Source of the DNA: Tritrichomonas musculus | Taxonomy: Eukaryota; Parabasalia; Tritrichomonadida; Tritrichomonadidae | Reading direction: 5' to 3' | Assembly: GCA_039105265.1 (NCBI GenBank) | Contig: JAPFFF010000012.1 | Span: forward strand, 930,001-994,000 | DNA: 64,000 nt | In this document: positions 53,201 through 61,700 of the stretch, piece after piece | How positions within the stretch are numbered: the first letter of the stretch is position 1 | How the letters are laid out: the number at the start of each line of letters is the position of its first letter | Program-made: the position numbers and the translations under genes | The notes under the pieces: model-generated | The model's database searches: none | Told to the model about the DNA's origin: nothing | What the model saw: the letters and a program-made list of their open reading frames with translations, nothing else

Positions 53201-54985
53201 TCCATAAGCAGCAGCATAATCAATATATCTAGTGTTTCCATTATCGATAAAATTTTCAAATAAATTGAAAGGAACAATAGATTGTGACAAATTTATTTTA
53301 CTTTTTGAGATAATTGATTGTAATGTATCAATATCATCAATACGTAATGATTTGGTTAATAAATCTACTGGTTCTTCTTTATCTCTCATTTCTTTGTAAA
53401 GTTCAATCTTATCTGGTAAATAAGATAAAACAAATGATATGTAATTGTCTCTCTTTTGTTCATTTTTATCATTAATGAATTTAAAGCTATAATTTGGAAT
53501 ACTTTGGAAATGATTTTGGATTGTTTCAAGACCATGAACTTCAATAAGTTCAGGTAAAAACCATAGGTTTAATTCAATGCATGTAAAATTATATTTGGCC
53601 ATATAACTTTTTATCTCTTCTTTTGAAATCATTCCATTTTTATATAATTTAAAAATGAATGCATATTTGGCCATATCGTTATTAAATGGGATTGATCGAT
53701 TTGGTGAAAAATTATTTGTAGTTTTTGGATTCGAATCTTGAATATTGTCAAAAGCTGAACAAATTAAAATTGAAATAATGAAAGGCAAAAGATTTTTCAA
53801 TTCTTCATTTTCTTTTGAATCTTTATCAATTTGAATCAGTAAATCAAATAGATATGGATGAAGAAGGAAATCTGCTTTAATTACTTGAAGTATAAAAGCA
53901 GCTAATTCATGAACATTATCTTTTGTTTTGGACCATTTTGATTCAAAAATTTTCTCTTTAACTTTTTCAATAGAATTTTCTTTTATGTTATACAAAAGTT
54001 CACATAAATCATCAACAGTATTGATTATCAATTGTTGCTCATCAATCTTTTTTGACACATCTTCAATATAATCTATATAATTATCAACATCTTCTAATAT
54101 ACAGTCTATTTGAAGATCTTCTGCAATTTCTTTAATTGAATCCATGTTGTCTTTTGAAAGTGAAACAAGTTGAAAATTAAAAAAATCACAAATTGACTGA
54201 AATTCATCAAATTCATCTTCAATATCATATGAATAACTTGTTATTGTCGGGTCTTTGGCGATAATGTCACTTAAAATTGTGGACGATAGAATGCCAAATA
54301 CGTTACATTTGTATTCACGTTTTTTCGTGATAATTGAAAAAGTTTTTGGTGCCGTATTTTTGAGATATTCGCCAAATTGTGTCATGTTGATCTTGGCTGA
54401 AGTGGTTTGATTTGATTGAAATTGGTAACCAAAGTTGCTGCTCGCTCTCAAACTTGGCGGTTTGAGAAAATTTGGAAAACATGTTAATTGAAGTGCTTTG
54501 GTGATTTTTTGTGTTAATAAAAGTTGATCTTCGTTAAATGAAACTGTTTCACCTTCGTACATCTGCTTTATTTTGGTAAGTACATCTAAATCATCTTCGA
54601 TATTAATATGATATTGTAAATTGCCCGGATTTTCTTCAAGAAAGGTGGAAATAATAGAACTGGTATCTTTTAACATCTCTATGTTAATACTACAGGAGCT
54701 GGTGTTAGTGGTAATAGTGAATGTTTTCGGCATCTTTTGGAAAATGTTAAAATCGTTTGGTTTTTTTAATAGAAAAATTGTATGATTCATATTTTCATTT
54801 TTTTGGTTATAATTTTGAGTCGTCACTGGAAATGCTTTTGGTATCTTATTATTATTATTATTAAATCTATTCATAGGCTGATTGTGATTATCATTTGATA
54901 CAACAAAAACTATATGGCTTGATTGAGTATTGTGGAAACCTAAAGGTTGATTAAAATTAAATCCTCCGAGATTCCCCGCTTGCAT
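50210..54985 (-). CDS. Double BTB-like / DUF3447 / ankyrin repeat protein
   Basis: About 1590 residues from the first ATG at 54985. After a Asn/Gln-rich N-terminus come two BTB-like modules, beginning KTFTITTNTSSCSINIEMLK and KTFSIITKKREYKCNVFGIL, then the DUF3447 helical region (LYKEMRDKEEPVDLLTKSL), then many ankyrin repeats to the end; the last ones are canonical (DTPLIVACKMKRKENVIILF). It is probably a cytosolic scaffold. Unlike the DUF3447 gene at 33-34 kb its ankyrins are all in one frame without spacers. The frame is open about 23 codons upstream of this ATG, up to a TAA, but has no ATG there; just upstream ATGATGATG lies in another frame, so a one-base change or a short upstream exon is possible. 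Confidence 0.9.
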   Translation of the reverse strand: MQAGNLGGFNFNQPLGFHNTQSSHIVFVVSNDNHNQPMNRFNNNNNKIPKAFPVTTQNYNQKNENMNHTIFLLKKPNDFNIFQKMPKTFTITTNTSSCSINIEMLKDTSSIISTFLEENPGNLQYHINIEDDLDVLTKIKQMYEGETVSFNEDQLLLTQKITKALQLTCFPNFLKPPSLRASSNFGYQFQSNQTTSAKINMTQFGEYLKNTAPKTFSIITKKREYKCNVFGILSSTILSDIIAKDPTITSYSYDIEDEFDEFQSICDFFNFQLVSLSKDNMDSIKEIAEDLQIDCILEDVDNYIDYIEDVSKKIDEQQLIINTVDDLCELLYNIKENSIEKVKEKIFESKWSKTKDNVHELAAFILQVIKADFLLHPYLFDLLIQIDKDSKENEELKNLLPFIISILICSAFDNIQDSNPKTTNNFSPNRSIPFNNDMAKYAFIFKLYKNGMISKEEIKSYMAKYNFTCIELNLWFLPELIEVHGLETIQNHFQSIPNYSFKFINDKNEQKRDNYISFVLSYLPDKIELYKEMRDKEEPVDLLTKSLRIDDIDTLQSIISKSKINLSQSIVPFNLFENFIDNGNTRYIDYAAAYGSLKCFKYLLLNHFDIDDSTFACAVFGGNIEIIKIVQQNNDSIQSEFNTTMKTFSTNANNNINLYNDILIPSIIKHRNDLFDWLFMQTITNLNQNLLVDYLNFSIENGNAHSITELIEKANIPNIQTILSNNYLCAAKNGFYLVTQLILTMINDQPESPINDSNWTVFFSNISILNIFVKKMNKSQLDSALIFAIKKEYFNIIDYFFDSIIREITPTFALKILTESIHQNIKVFNYLCDKIKISNPSFFKNINYLYQLLLKVCENTNNIEVAKILTELIINIDSNSYFTNQFLLSIINGSTEICKYFIEKNVLIKYDELFGPLYETPKNIDEDLLILIISELNQENLELYKNYLDVAIQKKYKKLVGFLLHKGAFSDKALKLAVQSNDLDIVDIVLKYNDQPFFINKRFENGTALTIAVSNNNMEIYKRLISLEGIDPCLFGCHNINPLIQSIEKGNVEIFDSLIDLFGEKIKNQKWMLYEVIGKIVDSENDEKNQTQKSTNNKNSIENSIPFEKIEYIIGRILQLKCIDINYHFSCHTLLTYACMNNCLNLVTNILKNDDADVNLNESKKGDTPLMIAIRQNNFDIVELLIKEPNINVNIQNFEQETALTIATTNKLHKIIDLIINHKKFDPIESQANYSFILSYGEISRKFLSIKSLDVNYLLFSKDKEISFQTPLLISIGLNDIEKVKSITSHPSFNGIKSRIEAGLKEAFEGDKKEIIAELIKALGKEINDIKIENKSIIDMILNNEEAISEILKNPNFVPEENEILNAFIKSLTLVSNKSPINIMNLLYNYDKDHHNSIDFNNLLPNGKSFYTSLFDSNIYNDDICHFFLTHGVDPNKPDMNGVYPLEAAINFEYSGAAFELINSGKIDFNQKIKIKNIDSEKPKYTTYIHMAAASSNYEVVEFLLEKKKFDINVLNDVGDTPLIVACKMKRKENVIILFEYDFVYNSQIDFHHKNNDGNDALKIVNSSENAKGEIIEDKDDFLNTLLDHLN

Positions 54986-55054
54986 AAAATTTTGCCTAAT
55001 ATTTGAATCAAAATCGATTTGACAACTTATTTGGTCAATTGAATTAATCAACAA

Positions 55055-55274
55055 AACATCATCATAAATCGATTTGATAACTTACAAAAAAAAAATTATT
55101 AAAATTGAAATCATATAATGTGAAAATATTTAATGGATAATTTTTTTTGTAAGTAACAAAACAACATATATTTGAAAGTTTTAAAAAAAGATGAGAACCA
55201 ATTATGAAGAAAAAGGTTTTGATTATCAAAAATCAGCTTTATTGAATAAAATAAAAAGTATTATTATTTAATCA
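55055..55274. other. Short spacer between two same-strand genes
   Basis: AT-rich; contains on the minus strand GTAAGTTATC just before the ankyrin gene. Nothing else seen. Confidence 0.4.
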
Positions 55275-58154
55275 TTATTTTATAATTATACAAATTTTTT
55301 TAAGTTTGTTAATTTTTTCTTCAGAATTCTTATACTTTTCATTTAAGAATAGCCAAATTTCAGGATTAGAATTTGAAAAAGAAATGAATAATTTATGTGC
55401 TGAATCCATTAACTCTTTTGACACTTTTTTCTTCTCCAAATCATAATTATCAAGCAAAAACAACTTAGAAAGAGCGAATGCAGCATTTTGAATGCATGAT
55501 GAATCAAGTTTATTGGATGAAAAAATTTTAATAATATTATTAATCATCGAAGAAGTGTCTTTGTTATCAATAGGAGGGAATTCATTGATTGATTCATTCA
55601 ACAATTTGATATCAATCATCATTCCATTTGCAAAGAATGTAAGGAATGCCAATGAAATTGTTGAAAGCAATTCATAATGAATATATTCATTCTTTTTTTC
55701 ATCGAGAAACCAATTATGAAGAATGGGAACAAATTGAATCAATTTTTGAAATGTTTTTTCATCATATTGAATCATTGGAACAAACAAATAAGCAATACTA
55801 TGTTTTAATGAAATTAAATTTGTATCTTTAATCATAATTGGAATCAAATCAACAATTTCTTGAATGACTTTTTGAGACCCTGTTTTATTTTCAATCAAGT
55901 AGTAACAAGCAGAAACGTATGATGAATAATAAAATTGATTTTGACATGTTTTAAGGACTTTCAAAATAAAGTTGCTTATTGTTTCAATATATGGCGATTG
56001 ATAACGAACAACTTCGAATATTAATGAGCCAACTTCTTTGATTAAACTTGGATTAAAAGAAAGAATATCACGACCATTTAATGCTTTCAATTTTCCTTTA
56101 ATAATCTTATCAAGAAGATTGTTGCATTTATTTAAATAAATTTCTTTTTCTTCATCACATGAATGGTGCAATAATTTTGCGATTATGCTAAGTAATTGTT
56201 CAACAATTTCTATGTTATTTGTATTATTGATATGTAAATTAATGTGAAAAAGCATTTTTTTTTGTTCTACTTTATCTAACAATTTGATGATTTCTTTACA
56301 TGAATAAAAAACACTTTTTATTTGGTTATCATTATAATTATTATTAACATTATTATTATCATCATCATAATCTTCTTCTTCTTCTTCAACATTGTTTGCA
56401 TTTTCATCATAATTCATTAAAAAATTAATGCATTGCTTTTCAAGTTCTGTTGCAAGATTTTTATCTTTTGTATATTTAACAAAAGTTGAACAAAGATTTA
56501 AAAGAGTCGTATCATTAATGAATTTATTTCTCTTACAATTATCGATAATCATTTCTTGAACTTCTTTAATAATTGATTCAAACTGTGGATCAAATAAATA
56601 ACCAAAATATTTATAAATGCAATTAATAAATACAATTTTATTTTTTGGATCTTTTTGTAGAACTTCTAATGAATGAGGAAGCAAATCAATTAGTTCTTTG
56701 TTTCTTTTCATAAGAATCACAGCAAGAGGGAAGAATGATGAATTTTCAAATACAGGAAGAATTGTATCAGCTATTTTTTTAAGTAGATTTGGATCAACAT
56801 TTTCATCACAATTAATTAAATTGGTTAAAATTGGAATGAATTGATCATCCCACTGATCCATGCTTAATGACACCAAAAGTCCCAAAAGATCAGGAAAAGG
56901 ACTCATTAATTGATTTACCATTGAATCAATTGGTTTAAAAGCATCATAATCAGAAAGTAAAAATTTTGCAATTTCTTTTATAAATTTCAATGAATAGAAA
57001 TCATCAAGTAGATAGTTTGATTTCAATTCTTCTAAAAGAATAAAAATCTTAGTATTAGATTGTTCTTCATTAATTGCTATAAGTAATTTTTCAATGAATG
57101 AATCAATGTCTGAAAAAAATTCATTCCATGAAACTTTAAAAATAATAAAATAATATGAAAGCGAAAGTGCTTGACTGTTCATTTCTGCTTGATCAACAAA
57201 TTGTTTAAGTAAATCATAAATATTTTGAATTGGATGATTTTGAAGATATTTTGTAATTTCTTTAAAAGATCTTTTACTTGCTGCAAATACCTTATCTTCA
57301 AAATATTGAGTCAAAAATTCATTAAAAATATGCATTAATTGATTAAAATCTATTTTATCTATATAATTTATGTATTTGAAAAAAAAATTAAATGCTTCAA
57401 ATGGTAAATTTCCTTCTGAAGCGGCGTTTAAAGTAAAATCGAACAATTCTTTGAGATGTTCTTCTGAAATCAATTTTTTTGAAGCTTTTTTATTTAATAT
57501 TGACCATATTTGAGCATCAAAATAAAAATCATCGATATGAGAAATCAAGTTTGAAAAAAATTCATCTGAATCTATCAAATTTTTTTCTTTTAATAGAAAA
57601 TAAAGGCGAATTGATGAAACTATATATCGGGTTTCATTTTGAAATGATGATATTGTTAATGGGTAGATAAATAGGCTTTTGTTTATAATTAATAAAGGCG
57701 AATATTTGTTAATATTAGATAAAATTGGCAGTAATAAATCAATTTTTGATGGAATATCTTCGATGCTTATTGAATTTAAAATCTTTAATATTGATGAAAT
57801 TCTTTTTTCATCGTTCTTGATCATTGGCCGCAATACAACAGCTAAAATAGATGTAAATTGTTCACTTGAATTTATTTCAATATAAGAAATCAATTTATCA
57901 AATATTTGATTTTGAAGATTTGGGGGTAAATCTTTATATTTATTTCCCATATATTTTCTTATTAATGTAAGTAAAAAGAACATATCTCTTTGATTGTCCG
58001 TTTTGAATACTTCGTCCATATATTGAAAAATTACAAATATTGACTGAGGATCTGATAAAAAATCTAGAAGGCGTTCAGTGGTATTTTGAAATGAAACATT
58101 TTCGTTTGCTAAATAATAAGCATGTATTAATTCTCCAAATTCTGTTGAATTCAT
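55275..58154 (-). CDS. Importin-beta-like helical repeat protein (importin-4/5 type, tentative)
   Basis: A 959-residue all-helical protein. The N-terminus (TERLLDFLSDPQSIFVIFQY, later FFLLTLIRKYMGNKYKDLP) follows the pattern of importin-beta N-termini, where such pairs of helices bind Ran. The rest is a run of HEAT-like helices with an acidic loop of Glu, Asp and Asn near residue 595-620, like the acidic loops in importins. No membrane segment. If the assignment is right, it carries proteins through nuclear pores. The length is slightly shorter than importin-4 or -5 (about 1080-1100). A different HEAT-repeat protein is possible; sequence similarity is only by pattern. Confidence 0.55.
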   Translation of the reverse strand: MNSTEFGELIHAYYLANENVSFQNTTERLLDFLSDPQSIFVIFQYMDEVFKTDNQRDMFFLLTLIRKYMGNKYKDLPPNLQNQIFDKLISYIEINSSEQFTSILAVVLRPMIKNDEKRISSILKILNSISIEDIPSKIDLLLPILSNINKYSPLLIINKSLFIYPLTISSFQNETRYIVSSIRLYFLLKEKNLIDSDEFFSNLISHIDDFYFDAQIWSILNKKASKKLISEEHLKELFDFTLNAASEGNLPFEAFNFFFKYINYIDKIDFNQLMHIFNEFLTQYFEDKVFAASKRSFKEITKYLQNHPIQNIYDLLKQFVDQAEMNSQALSLSYYFIIFKVSWNEFFSDIDSFIEKLLIAINEEQSNTKIFILLEELKSNYLLDDFYSLKFIKEIAKFLLSDYDAFKPIDSMVNQLMSPFPDLLGLLVSLSMDQWDDQFIPILTNLINCDENVDPNLLKKIADTILPVFENSSFFPLAVILMKRNKELIDLLPHSLEVLQKDPKNKIVFINCIYKYFGYLFDPQFESIIKEVQEMIIDNCKRNKFINDTTLLNLCSTFVKYTKDKNLATELEKQCINFLMNYDENANNVEEEEEDYDDDNNNVNNNYNDNQIKSVFYSCKEIIKLLDKVEQKKMLFHINLHINNTNNIEIVEQLLSIIAKLLHHSCDEEKEIYLNKCNNLLDKIIKGKLKALNGRDILSFNPSLIKEVGSLIFEVVRYQSPYIETISNFILKVLKTCQNQFYYSSYVSACYYLIENKTGSQKVIQEIVDLIPIMIKDTNLISLKHSIAYLFVPMIQYDEKTFQKLIQFVPILHNWFLDEKKNEYIHYELLSTISLAFLTFFANGMMIDIKLLNESINEFPPIDNKDTSSMINNIIKIFSSNKLDSSCIQNAAFALSKLFLLDNYDLEKKKVSKELMDSAHKLFISFSNSNPEIWLFLNEKYKNSEEKINKLKKICIIIK

Positions 58155-58401
58155 TATAAATTAGGTAAAACTTTTCAAATGAAAAAATTCAATGAGTTTT
58201 TACAAAAAAGTTGTGGTTTTGATTAAGGGAACAATCTCATTTTGAATTTTTATAAAATTTTCACAAATTTTAAATAGTTAATAAATTGAATTTTTTTCAA
58301 TAAATAAAATAGATATATACATATTTCTTATATTATTAGTTTTTATAAACATCAGAGAATATACATATAAAAACAAATCATAGAATTCATTTGACATGAT
58401 G

Positions 58402-58445
<44 letters not shown>

Positions 58446-58741
58446 ATCCGCCAATTGCCAAAAAAAGGCTATGGCCGTTTCGTAATCTTCATCTTTTTGA
58501 GATATAACTATAGTTATATCATATTTTTGGTTTGTATTCAGTTGTAAACATAAGATACAAAAGTTTCTGTTACAATCATTGGAATGAAAATCAACGTTAA
58601 TTATTCAAAACTCGTCATAGATGATATGCAAGACAAGTTAATTTCTTTCTAACATTCAAAATGAAAAAATATATTTATTTTGGTTTTTAATATTTTATTC
58701 TTTAGAAAATAAATGCAAATTTATGAATATTATAATATCTT
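58155..58741. other. Intergenic region with a 41-base A run
   Basis: AT-rich. The A run lies at 58402-58442. No gene seen. Confidence 0.6.
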
Positions 58742-61700
58742 TCAATCCTTTTTTTTCACCTTTTTTTTATGAACTGACTTTGAATCATCATCAAACAACT
58801 CTTTCTTTACTCCAAGTTTTGACGATTTGAGCGAATTTGGGATTGATAACGAAGTCAATGAAGTGCATCCTTTGAGAGCATTCGCTCCAATACTTGTAAC
58901 TGAAGATGGAATTGTCAATGAATATAATGATGGGCAGTTCTCAAATGCACTCTCTCCAATAATCGTGATCGTAGATTGCATGTCAATTTGATTCAATGAT
59001 GTGCAATCTTTAAATGCATTCTTTCCAATGCTTGTAACAGATGATGGAATTGTTATTTCTTCAAGTGCGGTGCATCCCGAAAATCCTTCATTTTCAATAG
59101 ATGTGACCGTCGATGGAATAGTTATCGTCCTAAGATTACGCTTCGATTTATTAGGTTTTCTTTTTTCTTTCTTATTTTCACTGTCTTTGCCTTTATCTTC
59201 ATCTTTATCTTTTTTATTTTTTTCTTCTTCTTTCGTATCACCGATGAAGAATTGATTATAATTGTATTTCTTGATCACTTTGACACCTGATGAAATGTTC
59301 ACTGTTGTTATCTGACATCCTGCAAATGAATCGGGTTCAATATTAGTCGAATATGGATCAATATTGATTGTTGACAGTGATGTGCAACCTTTGAATGATT
59401 CATGACCAATGCTTTTCACGGTGTTAGAAATATCAACTTTACTTAATGATGAACAATCTGAAAACGCTCTATCTTTTATTGACAACACGGACGAAGGGAT
59501 TTTTACCTCTTTTAATGAACTGCATTTTGAGAAGGTTCCTTCTTTAATCGAATCAATTGAAGGAATAGCAATTTCAACAAGAGAAGAGCAGCCCGAAAAA
59601 CATTCTTTATCAATCGATGTCAAAGATGAATCAATTGAAATTACACTCAATGATGAACATCCTTCAAAAGCTTTACTTTTTAGCGCTTTAACTGAAGAAG
59701 GAATCAATACTCGCTTTATAGATGTGCACTTTGAAAAAACTTCTTCTTCGATTGCTGAAACAGATGATGGAATCACAATTTGAGGGACTGACTTGCTATA
59801 TAAATTATTTCTACTTAATGATGAGCTCTTCTCTTTTACTAGTTTTGTTGGAGGCGGTGACAAAACAACAAATTCTTCAAGTGATGAGCATTTGTAAAAA
59901 CAATCTTTTCCAAAGAATGCAAGCGTAGACGGCATTTCAATTTTACGCAATGATTTGCATCCTTTGAAAGAATTTGCTCTAATTGATGTTACTGAAGATG
60001 GAATTGTTAATGAAGATAATGATGTGCAGCCTTCAAAAGAACTCTCATTAATACTTGTGATCGCTGCTTGCAAGTCAATCTTATTCAGTGATGTGCAGCC
60101 TTTGAACGAGTTCGCTCCAATACTTGTAACTGAAGATGGAATTGTCAATGAATATAATGATGTGCAGTTCTCAAATGCACTCTCTCCAATAATCGTGATC
60201 GTAGATTGCATGTCAATTTGATTCAATGATGTGCAATCTTTAAATGCATTCTTTCCAATGCTTGTAACAGATGATGGAATTGTTATTTCTTCAAGTGCGG
60301 TGCATCCCGAAAATCCTTCATTTTCAATAGATGTGACCGTCGATGGAATAGTTATCGTCCTAAGATTACGCTTCGATTTATTAGGTTTTCTTTTTTCTTT
60401 CTTATTTCCAATGTCTTTGTCTTTATCTTCATCTTTATCTTTTTTATTTTTTTCTTCTTCTTTCGTATCACCGATGAAGAATTGATTATAATTGTATTTC
60501 TTGATCACTTTGACACCTGATGAAATGTTCAGTGTTGTTATCTGACATCCTGCAAATGAATCGGGTTCAATATTAGTCGAATATGGATCAATCGTGATTG
60601 TTGACAGTGATGTGCAACCTTTGAATGATTCATGACCAATGCTTTTCACGGTGTTAGAAATATCAACTTTACTTAATGATGAACAATCTGAAAACGCTCT
60701 GTCTTTTATTGACAACACTGACGAAGGAATTTTTACCTCTTTTAATGAGCTGCATTTTGAGAAAGTTCCTTCTTCAATTGATGTTATAGATGATGGAATA
60801 TCAATTTCTTCAAGAGATGAAAATGCGTAAAATGCTTTTTCTTTTATTATTGTAACTGAATCAGGAATCGTTACATGCGTTATTACAAAAGGGCCATTAT
60901 TTGACTCAATAGACGAATAAGGCTTTTTAGCAGAATATTTATAATCATATTGTACTTCGGAACGTGATTCACTACTCTCTTCTTTTTCGGATCCTGATTC
61001 TTCTTCATATTCAGAACTACTTTTCTTTCTTTTTTTGTAAATACCACTTGTAAATACTTTTGGTTCAGGCTTGATTTCTACTTTTTCTTCTATTTGATCA
61101 CCAATGATAATTTTAAAATAATTTTGATCAATCATTTTAACAGTTGGAGCAATAATCATATGCTTTAATGAGCCACAATTTAAAAATGTGTTTTTGTCTA
61201 TTTTAGTTTGTAAAAGATCAATTGTAATTTGTTTAAGTGAAGAACATCTTGAAAAGCATTCATTACCAATTGATTTCACTGATGGTGGAATCACTATTTC
61301 TGTTAGTGATGAGCATTTCTTGAATGATTCATCATCGATTTTTGTTACTGAAGAAGGAATTGTTATTTTAAAAAGATCAGCCCCATAAAACGCTCTATTT
61401 TCAATTGTTACAACAGAATCAGGAATTGTTATCTCTCTAATTTTTGGCATTGAATATGATATACTACTTTTAAATACCATTTCACTTTTTCTCTTGCTCT
61501 TTTTATTATCATATTTTGATAAATAAGAATCAGATTTCTTTTCTTTTTCATCATCTATTTGATCCAATGTTTTAAACAAACTGTTGATGAAATACCGTTT
61601 AATTTCCTTTATCTTTGAATTAATGATCAAATGTTCAAATGACACGCAGCCAATAAACGAATCTGATTCCATTTCAGTTGAGTTAGGATCAAGTTCAATT

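Noticed and set aside
55050-55090. Spliceosomal intron before the ankyrin giant (GTAAGTTATC)
   Set aside because: No upstream exon and no trichomonad-type 3' intron motif could be found; kept only as a start-site question.
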